A DNA stretch of 48,082 nt from JAYPAN01 sp038123715 (lineage in GTDB: Bacteria > Pseudomonadota > Alphaproteobacteria > RS24): contig JAYPAN010000012.1 of NCBI GenBank assembly GCA_038123715.1, forward strand, positions 1-48,082, given 5' to 3'. Of the stretch, positions 6,303 to 14,734 are shown piece by piece. Both the position numbers and the translations under genes were made by a program. The notes below the pieces were generated by a model. That model worked only from the letters and a program-made list of their open reading frames with translations, was not told the origin of the DNA and searched no databases. Numbering within the stretch: the stretch's first letter is position 1; the number at the start of each line of letters is the position of its first letter.

Positions 6303-7454
6303 ATGTCTGCGACTGATGAAGCCGAAATCGAACAGAATGATGAGGAGGAATGCCCGAAATGTCCGCCCGTCGGTGCGCCCGCTTGGATGGCCACTTTTGC
6401 CGATATGGCAACTTTGCTCATGGCGTTTTTCGTTCTCATTCTCTCCTTTGCCGAGTTTAACGTCCCGAAATTCAAACAAATCACCGGCTCGCTGAATAAT
6501 GCGTTTGGTATCCAGCGCGACACGCCTGTTGTCGAGCAACCCAAAGGCACAACCGTTATTTCTCTGTCTTTCAGCCCCTCACCGACCCCGTCTGTCGTTG
6601 ACCAGTTGACGCAGCAGACAACGGAAACGCGCAAGCCCGAAATCGAATTACAAACCAAAACCAAAGACGCTGACGAGGGCGAAGGCAAGGCACAGGAAAT
6701 CGCCAAAGCCGTGCAGGATGCGATTGCCAGTGGCGATATTGAAATCGAAGCCATGGGCGAAAAAGTTGTCGTCAATTTTGCTGAAAACACGCAAGACAAA
6801 CAATTGCCCGAATTGTTAAAACAGACAATGGACGCGCTGGAAGATGCTAAGCGCGCAGCCGGTCAGTCGCAGCAGGATGTCTTGTTTGGCGGGCTGGAGC
6901 AGAAATTGACCGATTTGGCCGAACGTGTGGCGCAAAACAACAACCAGCCCTCTATGGGTGGTGACGGACAGGATGGCGATCAAGGCTCAAAACAAGAGCA
7001 GAACCAACGCGCCGAACTGGCTGAAGATGAACTGAAAGTGGCGCTCAAACAGGAAATTGGTGAAGGTCTGGTGGCGGTTGAACGCCGCGAGGACAAGGTG
7101 ATTGTCACAGTCGGCTCCGGCGGCGCCTTTGGCTCCGGCTCGGCCAATCTGACACCGCAGGCACGCGCCATTATGAGCCGTATCGCCAAAATCAATGAAC
7201 AAGGCAATAGCCGCATCAATGTGGCCGGTCATACTGACAATGTGCCGCTAATCTTTGGCTCGCAATATCGCGACAATTGGGATTTGGCCGCCGCGCGTGC
7301 CGCCAGTGTGGTGCAGGCCATTCAGGCCGGTGGCAGCATGAACAGCGATCGTCTGCAAGCGGTCAGCTTTGGTGATGCGCGCCCCGTGCAGCCCAATGAC
7401 ACAGCGGACGGGCGCAGCAAAAACCGCCGCATCGAAATCGAAATCAATTACTAA
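6303..7454 (+). CDS. motB: Flagellar stator protein MotB (PomB-like)
   Basis: The peptidoglycan-anchored stator subunit, 383 aa. The N-terminus CPPVGAPAWMATFADMATLL continues with a single membrane helix, and D34 is the ion-carrying aspartate. The block ending in VPKFKQITGSLNNAFGIQ closely resembles Vibrio PomB. The C-terminal OmpA-like domain (about 245-383) has VAGHTDN at 307-313 and NRRIEIEI at the end. Between helix and OmpA domain lies an unusually long, charged linker (about 75-235). A segment there, ending IEIEAMGEKVVVNF, resembles the strand starting the OmpA domain (VAVERREDKVIVTV), suggesting a partial duplication. It is co-transcribed with motA. Confidence 0.92.
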   Translation: MSATDEAEIEQNDEEECPKCPPVGAPAWMATFADMATLLMAFFVLILSFAEFNVPKFKQITGSLNNAFGIQRDTPVVEQPKGTTVISLSFSPSPTPSVVDQLTQQTTETRKPEIELQTKTKDADEGEGKAQEIAKAVQDAIASGDIEIEAMGEKVVVNFAENTQDKQLPELLKQTMDALEDAKRAAGQSQQDVLFGGLEQKLTDLAERVAQNNNQPSMGGDGQDGDQGSKQEQNQRAELAEDELKVALKQEIGEGLVAVERREDKVIVTVGSGGAFGSGSANLTPQARAIMSRIAKINEQGNSRINVAGHTDNVPLIFGSQYRDNWDLAAARAASVVQAIQAGGSMNSDRLQAVSFGDARPVQPNDTADGRSKNRRIEIEINY

Positions 7455-7604
7455 TTGGGCATTTGCGTCACACGAGGCGCGCCCGGAAACCCGCCCCGGC
7501 ACACGCCGTCACACCGGCACGGCGAAATAATCCTCATGCCGCGCGGACGCAAGCACGCATCAGCGCCTTTCAACGCCAATCAATATATAACAGTAAAGGA
7601 AAGC

Positions 7605-8453
7605 CTATTCAGCCGGTTGCAAGGCACGCCGCTTGGGCGGGGGAATATAGCTGAATTTGAACTTGCATTTGGGCTTCAGACGGCGCGCTGTTTCTTGTGC
7701 TTCCTTAATGGAACGTGCGGCCACCACCATCCACATTTGCCTGTCCTGAAACATGGCATAGCTGCGTAAAATCGATATTTGCCCGCGCCCGAAATAAACG
7801 CAGGTCAGAATATAGACAAGGGCAAACACGACCCAATGAACGCCCAGCCCCATTGTATATATGACAATCGTAGCCAGAAGCGGCTCCCATAGACGGTTTT
7901 GCACCAACCAAATAAACGGCACAATACGCGGCAATACTTCAGGCTGGGTTGAATAAATGACGCATAAATCTTTTATGTCGCGCAGGATTTCATAATTGGC
8001 ATATTTGTCGGCAGCCTCGACCAAATGGCCGTTCAGCTCGCTTTTGCAAATATCCGTCATATCCGGCGTGGCAAATGCCCATGTGCCGCCCAGCGGCCCC
8101 GGCACCAGCAAATCAAATAATTCGCCATCGCGGTAAAGCGTGACAATGGCGCGCTTTTCTTCCTCTTCTTCTTCCTCGTCGTAATAATCGTCATCTTCAC
8201 CCTCATCGCCTTCGCCAATGGCATTGGCCGGCGGCGTCAGTGTCAAGCGTGTATGCAATTCATCGGCATTGCCAAAGAACATCTCACCATCAATGGCGAC
8301 CAGAATATCTTCATTTTTCAGCCGCAAGCCGCGCGCACGGGAGCGTTTGCCCAATTCCTTGAGTTGCAGCAGGGGTTTGATATTGCTGTCCGCACCGGCA
8401 GGGGGCGGTGTCATATCGGCGCCGTCGCGGGTCTCGAAATCCGTTTCGCTCAT
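7605..8453 (-). CDS. Membrane protein of unknown function with acidic region
   Basis: A 282-aa protein I cannot name. Residues about 25-75 (LRLKNEDILVAIDGEMFFGNADEL) look like part of a PDZ-type fold. A very acidic stretch follows (DDDYYDEEEEEEEK), then a soluble region (ELFDLLVPGPLGGTWAF), two membrane helices near 190-228 and a basic C-terminal tail (ARRLKPKCKFKF). It is the last gene of the block after flhB, 60 bases after the coiled-coil gene, and converges on motB. AGGTGA precedes the ATG. Position and orientation make a motor- or export-linked role possible, but nothing in the sequence proves it. Confidence 0.75.
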   Translation of the reverse strand: MSETDFETRDGADMTPPPAGADSNIKPLLQLKELGKRSRARGLRLKNEDILVAIDGEMFFGNADELHTRLTLTPPANAIGEGDEGEDDDYYDEEEEEEEKRAIVTLYRDGELFDLLVPGPLGGTWAFATPDMTDICKSELNGHLVEAADKYANYEILRDIKDLCVIYSTQPEVLPRIVPFIWLVQNRLWEPLLATIVIYTMGLGVHWVVFALVYILTCVYFGRGQISILRSYAMFQDRQMWMVVAARSIKEAQETARRLKPKCKFKFSYIPPPKRRALQPAE

Positions 8454-8513
8454 TTTGCTACATCACCTGCACTGCTCTATGGCGCGCCTGACGGGACGCG
8501 CATGACTCACTTA

Positions 8514-9281
8514 TCAGGGATATTTAACCACGCGGGTTGATTCTTCAACCTGTCGGCGCAGCGCTTTATTTTCCTCGATAATGGCGCGCAAGGCTTGTTG
8601 AATATCGGCCTGCTTGCCAAGCATATTTTCAATTTTCTTGGACAATTTGGCACTCATGGCGGCTTCACTGCGCGCCGAGCCCTGCCCCGTCTTGTTCATG
8701 GATTTGGCAGCCTTGATAAGCTGGCTGCTGGTTTTATTCATCGACGCCTGAAGGCTTTTTGCCGTTTGCGCCAATTCGCCCGACAGTTTTTCATTGGCTT
8801 TGACCAATTCGCCAAAGGCGATTTGCAAATTCGCCTCGGCCTGCTTTACGGCGGCCGGGCCTTCTTCGCGCAAATTGCCGATTTCCGTCAAAAGCTGGCG
8901 GTTCAGTTCCAGCAACTCATCTTGCGTCTTGACTGTTTCCTGCAAAGTCTCGGTCGAGTCATTGAGCTGGTTCACATTTTCTGCAAACACAACCAGCGCT
9001 TCGCGGTTTGTTTGGGTGAGCAAGGACAATTCAGAGGCCGAGCGCGAATGGAGACCGGCAATCACCAGCAGCGCCAGCAAGACAATGCCGCCAATACTGC
9101 CGCCAATAATGCCGACCCGGCGATAAATACCGGTGACACGGCCAACAATTTTCTCATTGTCCAACCGCACCTTATTGAATTCTGCCGTCACATCAGCAGC
9201 CGCCTCGGCCGCATCCAAGGCCAGCTTGACGCTTTCCTGCACCATTTCCAGTCGAATTTCAGCCGCAGTTCCTGCACTCAT
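8514..9281 (-). CDS. Membrane-anchored coiled-coil protein of unknown function
   Basis: A 255-aa protein with an N-terminal helical region (1-50), one membrane segment at about 57-78 (GIIGGSIGGIVLLALLVIAG) and a long coiled coil over the rest, rich in Gln, Leu, Ala and Lys (ETLQETVKTQDELLELNRQL; ALRAIIEENKALRRQVEEST). No HAMP or methyl-accepting signalling hairpin is recognisable, so it is not a chemoreceptor. Its ATG overlaps the stop of the upstream 74-aa gene (ATGA), so it is translated with it. It may be a scaffold beside the export gate or motor. That is inference from context only. Confidence 0.8.
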   Translation of the reverse strand: MSAGTAAEIRLEMVQESVKLALDAAEAAADVTAEFNKVRLDNEKIVGRVTGIYRRVGIIGGSIGGIVLLALLVIAGLHSRSASELSLLTQTNREALVVFAENVNQLNDSTETLQETVKTQDELLELNRQLLTEIGNLREEGPAAVKQAEANLQIAFGELVKANEKLSGELAQTAKSLQASMNKTSSQLIKAAKSMNKTGQGSARSEAAMSAKLSKKIENMLGKQADIQQALRAIIEENKALRRQVEESTRVVKYP

Positions 9282-9502
9282 GCCAATATCCCCTTTTCCG
9301 GCTTGGCATTTTTGCCGTCACCGGTTTGCTTCACTTCGTATTTTGCACATTTCATGCCAGTTGAAAGATTTACAACCAATCCGGGCAATTGCGGGCTTTT
9401 GAACCCGAAGGCCGAACAACCCCAAGGTCGCCCCGCATCATGGGTGACGAACAAAAACCGGCAATTCCGGCAGACCAATCTTGGGTCGGTTTTATCGCTC
9501 AT
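9278..9502 (-). CDS. Small cysteine-containing protein of unknown function
   Basis: A 74-aa soluble protein with four cysteines: CRNC near residues 11-14, then WGCSAFGFKSPQLP and a final CAKYE. The C-x2-C ... C ... C pattern with strongly conserved-looking aromatic and glycine residues suggests a small metal-binding or redox fold. I recall similar unnamed proteins in diverse proteobacteria. The start is ATG-9502, because it overlaps the upstream stop as ATGA. The earlier frame extension by five codons would run into the upstream gene. It sits in a coupled trio after flhB. Confidence 0.75.
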   Translation of the reverse strand: MSDKTDPRLVCRNCRFLFVTHDAGRPWGCSAFGFKSPQLPGLVVNLSTGMKCAKYEVKQTGDGKNAKPEKGILA

Positions 9503-9714
9503 GACCGTCCCCGCCATGCATCATAAAGCCGGGCAATACGAAACCGCATCCCGCCCATAAACAGCAATAGCGCCGCCAGCCAAAGCCCCAGCGCCCGCAA
9601 TATCTGATTGTCATCAAAAGCACCAAAGCCCATAAGGAAGGCCAGCAGGCCAAGCCCCATAAAACAGACTGTGCTGATAAGTTCGCCCAATGATTCATGC
9701 GTGCGACGCGGCAT
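9499..9714 (-). CDS. Small two-helix membrane protein after flhB
   Basis: A 71-aa protein with two hydrophobic segments, about 12-33 (ELISTVCFMGLGLLAFLMGF) and 40-58 (ALGLWLAALLLFMGGMRF), and a basic end. No family recognised. It begins five bases after the flhB stop and its stop overlaps the next ATG, so it belongs to the fliO-P-Q-R-flhB transcript. It may accompany the export gate. Confidence 0.75.
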   Translation of the reverse strand: MPRRTHESLGELISTVCFMGLGLLAFLMGFGAFDDNQILRALGLWLAALLLFMGGMRFRIARLYDAWRGRS

Positions 9715-9719
9715 GGCGG

Positions 9720-10868
9720 CTACTCCTCCAGCACCCGACCATGCTCGGAAAAGCGCAAATCGGGCGGCAGGTCAACTTCCGGGGCGTCCAGCTGGTCGCC
9801 CTGATCAATACGGTAAATATAGCCAAGTACAATCGCAACCGCATTATACAGCCGGTCGGAGATTTCCTGACCAATATCGCCGGTGAAATACAGCGCGCGC
9901 GCCAGCAAGGGCGACCGGAAAATCGTCACCTTACATTCTTCGCCGCGCGAAATAATTTGCTGCGCCATCACCCCGCGCCCCATCGCAATGACCACAGGCG
10001 CACCGGGGCTGCCCACCTCATATTTCAAAGCCACGGCAAAATGCGTCGGATTGGTGATAATCGCGGTTGCCTCGTCAATATTGGAAAGTGCTTCCCTTTG
10101 CTGGGCGGCGCGTCCGGCAGCTTCCATTTGCAAACGCCGGATTTTGGCCTTCACTTCCGGCGAGCCTTCGGTCTGCTTAAACTCTTCTTTCAAATCTTGG
10201 CGGCTCATCCGCATTTCTTTCATAAAGCTGTAACGCTGCCAAGCAAAATCGAGAATGGCGATAATCAAAAGCGCGACCAACAAGCCGCCAACCATAAACG
10301 GAATATAGACGCCCATCATTGACAGCGCCTGATCCATGGAGCCGTCGGGAAACCAGATAACGCCCGGCATGTAATAGAAAATAATGGCCGCGCCAATACC
10401 GAACAGAAGAAACACTTTCAGCAGTGATTTGCCCAACTCGACCAGCGATTTCATGGAAAACATGCGCTTCAAACCCGCCACCGGATTTATCCGCGACCCT
10501 TTGAATTGCATTGCCTTGGGCGCAAATATCAGCCCGCCCACGACAAATTGCGTGGCCACGGTAATCACCATAAGCGGCGCACCGACAATTGCCGTCACCG
10601 CAATGACAAATTTCAAAACCAGCGCCAATTGATGTTCAATCAGCGTATCAAGCTCGCCATGCGGCCTTATCGTAAATAATTCGCTCCAGACAGACAGGCC
10701 GTAACCGCTGATTTGCAACACGCCCAGCATGATAATCAGCCCGACAAATAACGAGGTGAAAACAAACATTTCCTTGGAAGTGACAATGCGGCCTTCCTCG
10801 CGCGCCTTCTCAAGCTTTCGCTCGGAAGGCTGTTCGGTTTTCTCCTCGGCGTCGTTTTCCTCAGCCAA
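9720..10868 (-). CDS. flhB: Flagellar export gate protein FlhB
   Basis: FlhB is the substrate-specificity switch of the flagellar type III export apparatus. The 382-aa protein begins with the typical charged KTEQPSERKLEKAREEG, has four membrane helices and a cytoplasmic domain with the self-cleavage motif NPTH (273-276), and ends with a Pro- and Asp-rich tail (PEVDLPPDLRF). Interaction with the ruler FliK at this domain switches export from hook to filament. The start overlaps the fliR stop by eight bases. Four genes of unknown function follow. Confidence 0.96.
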   Translation of the reverse strand: MAEENDAEEKTEQPSERKLEKAREEGRIVTSKEMFVFTSLFVGLIIMLGVLQISGYGLSVWSELFTIRPHGELDTLIEHQLALVLKFVIAVTAIVGAPLMVITVATQFVVGGLIFAPKAMQFKGSRINPVAGLKRMFSMKSLVELGKSLLKVFLLFGIGAAIIFYYMPGVIWFPDGSMDQALSMMGVYIPFMVGGLLVALLIIAILDFAWQRYSFMKEMRMSRQDLKEEFKQTEGSPEVKAKIRRLQMEAAGRAAQQREALSNIDEATAIITNPTHFAVALKYEVGSPGAPVVIAMGRGVMAQQIISRGEECKVTIFRSPLLARALYFTGDIGQEISDRLYNAVAIVLGYIYRIDQGDQLDAPEVDLPPDLRFSEHGRVLEE

Positions 10869-11682
10869 TGGCCAGCCCCCCTATTGAGCGTTCAATACTG
10901 TCCAGCGCCGCCTCAACCAAATCGGTAAAGGCAAAGCCGAACACATCGGCTGAAATGTAAAGAATGAAAAACACACCAAGCATGGAAATCGGAAAACCGA
11001 AGGAAAACAGATTCAATTGCGGCGCCGAACGGGTGATGATGCCAATGGAGATATTTATCATTAGCAGAAGCGTAATCACCGGCAGCATAATCATCGCGGC
11101 GGCAAAAAACATCATGCCAGCCGCTTCAATCGCTGTCTGAATCATAATGCTCATATCCGGCATATAGGCGACCGGCGATATTTCATAGCTTTTGAGCATG
11201 ATGGAAATGACCAGCAAATGCCCATCCATAGACAGGAAAATCACCAGCAAAAACAATGTTAAAAGCTGACTGACCACCGGTGTCTGACCGCCCGAATCCG
11301 GGTCAACTTGGGCGGCAAAGCCAAGCCCTGCCGATGAGGCGATTTTCTCACCGGCCAGCGAGGCGGCTGAAAACCATATCGTCATGATAAGTCCGGCAGA
11401 CAGGCCAATAAACAGCTCTTTAATCATTACCAGAACACCTTGCGGTGTGCCGACCAGCTCGCTGCCGGGAATCGGCGTCACCTGATAGACCGCATAAGCC
11501 AGTGCCATCGCCAGAATAATGCGTATCGGTGTGGTGAAATAGCGCGTGCCGAAAAACGGGGCAGACAGGCAAAAAGCCCCTATCCGCAGCATGGCCATAA
11601 AATGCTGCACCAGATATTCCATCAGCAAGCTGACTTCTATACCGGGAAAGCCGCCCGCCTTTTCTACCAGCAATCCGTCCAT
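10861..11682 (-). CDS. fliR: Flagellar export gate protein FliR
   Basis: The 273-aa membrane protein forms the export gate core with FliP and FliQ. It has the family's hydrophobic segments and the signature RIGAFCLSAPFFG near the start, plus KELFIGLSAGLIMTIWF and the central GEKIASSAGLGFAAQVDPDS. Its end overlaps flhB by eight bases and it begins nine bases after fliQ, as in many flagellar operons. Confidence 0.95.
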   Translation of the reverse strand: MDGLLVEKAGGFPGIEVSLLMEYLVQHFMAMLRIGAFCLSAPFFGTRYFTTPIRIILAMALAYAVYQVTPIPGSELVGTPQGVLVMIKELFIGLSAGLIMTIWFSAASLAGEKIASSAGLGFAAQVDPDSGGQTPVVSQLLTLFLLVIFLSMDGHLLVISIMLKSYEISPVAYMPDMSIMIQTAIEAAGMMFFAAAMIMLPVITLLLMINISIGIITRSAPQLNLFSFGFPISMLGVFFILYISADVFGFAFTDLVEAALDSIERSIGGLAIG

Positions 11683-11691
11683 CGCCGCGCC

Positions 11692-11958
11692 CTATCCCAT
11701 GCGCGCAATCTGGTCGAACACAAAGGCGAAATACTCGGTTAATTGCAGCAGAATAAAATTCGACAACAGGGCAAAAGAGCCAAGCACCAAAACCAGCTTT
11801 GGCACAAAACTCAATGTCATTTCATTGATGGAAGTCGCCGCCTGAACAATACCGATAACCAGACCGACAGCCAGCGCAACCCCAAGTATCGGGCCGGCGG
11901 CCATAATAATTTGCCAGAAAGCCTGCCGCAAAAATTCGACATTCGTATCAAAATCCAT
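11692..11958 (-). CDS. fliQ: Flagellar export gate protein FliQ
   Basis: An 88-aa protein with two membrane helices joined by a short loop. The conserved IGIVQAATSINEMTLSFVPKL is diagnostic of FliQ/SctS. Length matches the family. GGGAGAG precedes the ATG. It sits between fliP and fliR, in the order of the assembled gate. Confidence 0.95.
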   Translation of the reverse strand: MDFDTNVEFLRQAFWQIIMAAGPILGVALAVGLVIGIVQAATSINEMTLSFVPKLVLVLGSFALLSNFILLQLTEYFAFVFDQIARMG

Positions 11959-12002
11959 TTTTCTCTCCCTGGCCTAAGGCCGGTTGATATTTCCAGGCCG
12001 CG

Positions 12003-12770
12003 CTAAATACTCGAATAAGTGGCGACCAGCGAGCCGACAGTCATTGACCAGCCATCGACCAGCACGAAAAGCAGCAATTTAAACGGCAAGGCGACCAGCA
12101 TCGGGCTGAGCATCATCATGCCCAGCGACATCAGAATGGAAGCAATTACCATATCAATCACCAGAAATGGCAAAAACAGCAGGAAACCGATTTGGAAAGC
12201 CGATTTCAGCTCCGAGGTAATAAAGGCGGGAAGCGCAATCGAAAATGGCACATCGGCAGGCGTTTCAAATGTCTCGCCACCGGCCATTTCGCTGAACATG
12301 ACCAAATCTTTTTCGCGCGTATTGCGAACCGTGAAATTCTTCATAATGGCGCTGCCATCATTTATCGCCTGCTCGGCAGAAATCTCCTGCGCCAGATAGG
12401 GATTGACCGCATCATCATATACCCGCGTCAAAGTCGGCATCATAATGAACAGCGACAAAAACAGCGCAATTGCAATCAGCACCTGATTGGGCGGCGTTTG
12501 CTGCGTCCCCATAGCCTGCCGCAAAATCGACAGCACAATAATTATCCGCGTGAATGAAGTCATGCCCAGCACCAGCGAGGGCAAAAGGCTGATGCCGGTC
12601 ATTAAAGCAAGGATTTGCAAGGACAGCGAATAGGTGGTGCTGCCATCGGCGCCGGTGGTCATGTTAATCGCCGGAAAACCGCCCAATTCCTGCGCCGAGG
12701 CACTGCCGACCGACAAGAGAGCAAGCGGCAGCAGAAAAGCCGGCAGCAAGCGCAAAGATGACAAGCGCAT
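12003..12770 (-). CDS. fliP: Flagellar export gate protein FliP
   Basis: A 255-aa gate subunit with a cleavable signal peptide (LLPAFLLPLALLSVGSASA), as expected for FliP. Conserved blocks include LVLGMTSFTRIIIVLSILRQ, AMGTQQTPPNQVLIAIALFL and the C-terminal ASILMSLGMMMLSPMLVALP. The start shares one base with the fliO stop (TAATG). Gene order fliO-P-Q-R-flhB is intact. Confidence 0.96.
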   Translation of the reverse strand: MRLSSLRLLPAFLLPLALLSVGSASAQELGGFPAINMTTGADGSTTYSLSLQILALMTGISLLPSLVLGMTSFTRIIIVLSILRQAMGTQQTPPNQVLIAIALFLSLFIMMPTLTRVYDDAVNPYLAQEISAEQAINDGSAIMKNFTVRNTREKDLVMFSEMAGGETFETPADVPFSIALPAFITSELKSAFQIGFLLFLPFLVIDMVIASILMSLGMMMLSPMLVALPFKLLLFVLVDGWSMTVGSLVATYSSI

Positions 12771-13126
12771 TACAGCCGCCCCCCATTGCTGTGTGTCGGG
12801 GACATGGCGACCGTGGCAATTGAGCCGGGCGTCCGCACCGGACGGCCTTCTTGCTGGGGTGCTTTGGCAGTTGGCAGGCGGTAAAAAGCCGGTGTGCCGG
12901 AACGACCCGACACGACGACATATTCAGTGCCGTCAATATCAACAATACGCAAGCGTTCGGAATTGCTCAGTGCCATATCGCTGACAATTTGCGTGCGTTT
13001 ACGCATGTTCAAATGGCCGGAAATAGCCGCCCCATGACGGCGCACCAGAACCAGCGCCCCTATCAGCGCGGCAAGAAACACCACAACAGTCACAATTTGC
13101 ACAATTGAAATCATCTCACCGGCCAT
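12770..13126 (-). CDS. fliO: Flagellar export assembly protein FliO
   Basis: A 118-aa protein with one N-terminal membrane helix (IVQIVTVVVFLAALIGALVLV) and a small cytoplasmic domain (RIVDIDGTEYVVVSGRSG), matching the FliO pattern. FliO helps assemble the FliP ring. Sequence conservation in this family is low, so the name rests partly on position directly before fliP, with which it overlaps by one base. AGGGAG precedes the ATG, and a sigma-54 site lies upstream. Confidence 0.85.
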   Translation of the reverse strand: MAGEMISIVQIVTVVVFLAALIGALVLVRRHGAAISGHLNMRKRTQIVSDMALSNSERLRIVDIDGTEYVVVSGRSGTPAFYRLPTAKAPQQEGRPVRTPGSIATVAMSPTHSNGGRL

Positions 13127-13168
13127 CAGACACTCCCTTGACTGGTCACTCGTCCATGCAGGGTGAGA

Positions 13169-13184
13169 AGCAAGCGCCGTGCCA
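13169..13184 (-). promoter_or_regulatory. Sigma-54 promoter of the fliO-P-Q-R-flhB transcript
   Basis: On the minus strand TGGCACG-GCGC-TTGCT matches the -24/-12 consensus at every specified position. Predicted start is near 13158, about 32 bases before the fliO ATG. It sits in a 227-base gap after fliN, where nothing else coding is visible. AT-rich sequence just upstream (13200-13240) could hold activator or bending sites. Confidence 0.85.
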
Positions 13185-13353
13185 GACCGGCAATGGCGCT
13201 TTATATATTTTATAACATACTGTTATTGCTTGTTTTTTTAATCCGTCAAAGCGGCTTTTGGACAGTCTTGCTGCGACGGCCTCGGTAAATCGTCAAAATC
13301 CCGACGCCGCCAAGTGCCGCCCAAAATGGGAAAGGGCGAAGGGCGCAAAATGC

Positions 13354-13704
13354 CTAAAGCCCTTCCACCCGTTTTTCCGGGTCAACAATTTCCGAAAAGC
13401 GGATACCGAAACGCTCGCCGACCATCACCACTTCGCCACGGGCAATCATGGTGCCATTGGCGAGAATATCAAGCGGGTCACCGGCCAGCCGATCAAGCTC
13501 AACCACCGAGCCTTCATTCAGGCGCAACAAGTCGCGGATGCGGATTTCCGCATTGCCGACAACCACCGAAAGCGCGACTTCGATATTTTCCAGCACACGC
13601 AGATTTTCAACGCTGACATTGCCTTCCGACAAAGGCGCTTGCGAGGCTTCCGGCGCGGCGGCGGCGGTTTCTTCCTGATTTTCAGTTTCGTTTTCTTCCG
13701 ACAT
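13354..13704 (-). CDS. fliN: Flagellar motor switch protein FliN
   Basis: A 116-aa C-ring protein. After an acidic N-terminal tail it shows the SpoA fold: LRVLENIEVALSVVVGNAEIRI, LLRLNEGSVVELDRLAGDPLDIL, ANGTMIARGEVVMVGERFGIRF. FliN with FliM forms the lower C-ring, binds FliH and helps set rotation sense. I use ATG-13704 because AGGAGAG precedes it. A GTG nine codons earlier, overlapping the fliM stop, has a poor site. It is the last gene of the fliK-L-M-N unit. Confidence 0.95.
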   Translation of the reverse strand: MSEENETENQEETAAAAPEASQAPLSEGNVSVENLRVLENIEVALSVVVGNAEIRIRDLLRLNEGSVVELDRLAGDPLDILANGTMIARGEVVMVGERFGIRFSEIVDPEKRVEGL

Positions 13705-13727
13705 GGCTTTCACTCTCCTGCCTGATT

Positions 13728-14717
13728 TCACGCATCTTCAAAAAAGCGGCGCGCGGTTAGGTTTACAGCGGCCTGTCCGGCCACATCGCCCATTTCACCT
13801 ACGAAAAACGGTTGTCCCTCAAGGTTAAACTGCACATTGTCAAATAATTGCGCCTGCACCACATCACCTGGCTTGAGGAAAATCAGCTTGGTCATGGGAA
13901 CAGTCGGGCTGGCCAGCTTGACTTCCACCGACAATGGAATATCCATCACCGCGCGCTCCAGCCTGTGCCGCCAGCTAATATCATCATCCACCGTGTCGGA
14001 CTGGGTGCGCGAGCGCAATTGCGAGGCAATCGGGCGCAATGTCTGAAGCGGATAAATCACATCAAAAGTCGCCGGATCCATATCCGGCAGCATCACCACA
14101 AAAGAGCAAACAATCACCAAATCCGCACCATCCACAAAAGAGGCAAATTGCGGGTTCACTTCGCGCCCTATCTCGTTCAGCGTGATGGTCATCAAATCTT
14201 TCCACGCGCCTTCAAGCGTGCCGCCAAGGCCTTGTGTGACCAGCTCAATGACGCGGGATTCGGTATCGGTAAACTCTGGCTTGCGATTGCTCAGCGGGCT
14301 GACCGCGCCGCCGAAATAGGAATTGGTCATGATTGAGATGAAGCTCGGATCCATCACCATCATCAGCGAGCCGCGCAATTCCTCCATCCGCATCAGCGTC
14401 AGGCTCATAAACGGGTCAAGCTCGCTGCAATAATCATCGAAGCTTTTGATTTCCGGCGGGAAAGAGGAAATACGCGGTTGCAGGCGCAACATGGGCAGAA
14501 ACACGCCGCGCGCCTTGCGGGCGAAACGTTCATTTATCATCCGCAGCGCGTAATAATCACCCAGCACGGACTGGTCGTCCGAGCCTAGCGTGAAGCTGCG
14601 AATGACTTTACTGTCGGAGACATCCGCCCCGGCTGAGACTTCCGGGCGTTCTTCCTCGGTCAGCCCGTCAATCAGCGCATTAACTTCATCGCTCGACAGT
14701 TTTCTTGAAAGTGTCAC
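13728..14717 (-). CDS. fliM: Flagellar motor switch protein FliM
   Basis: A 329-aa C-ring protein that binds phospho-CheY and FliG. An N-terminal peptide (LSSDEVNALIDGL) is the CheY-binding segment. The middle domain holds GSLMMVMDPSFISIMTNSYF and the C-terminal SpoA domain contains VEVKLASPTVPMTKLIFLKPG. It starts with GTG, preceded by a purine-rich AAGGGC. It is 17 bases after fliL and just before fliN. Confidence 0.95.
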   Translation of the reverse strand: MTLSRKLSSDEVNALIDGLTEEERPEVSAGADVSDSKVIRSFTLGSDDQSVLGDYYALRMINERFARKARGVFLPMLRLQPRISSFPPEIKSFDDYCSELDPFMSLTLMRMEELRGSLMMVMDPSFISIMTNSYFGGAVSPLSNRKPEFTDTESRVIELVTQGLGGTLEGAWKDLMTITLNEIGREVNPQFASFVDGADLVIVCSFVVMLPDMDPATFDVIYPLQTLRPIASQLRSRTQSDTVDDDISWRHRLERAVMDIPLSVEVKLASPTVPMTKLIFLKPGDVVQAQLFDNVQFNLEGQPFFVGEMGDVAGQAAVNLTARRFFEDA

Positions 14718-14734
14718 GCCCTTGCCCGTTCTTT

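Noticed and set aside
7455..7604. Terminator between motB and the convergent gene
   Set aside because: A CGCCGT/ACGGCG hairpin with a 9-base loop exists, but it is not followed by a T run on either strand.
8595..9560. Plus-strand open frame of 321 codons across three minus-strand genes
   Set aside because: It is antisense to coupled genes with clear membrane and coiled-coil content. The translation is rich in His, Gln and Arg, as expected for a shadow frame.
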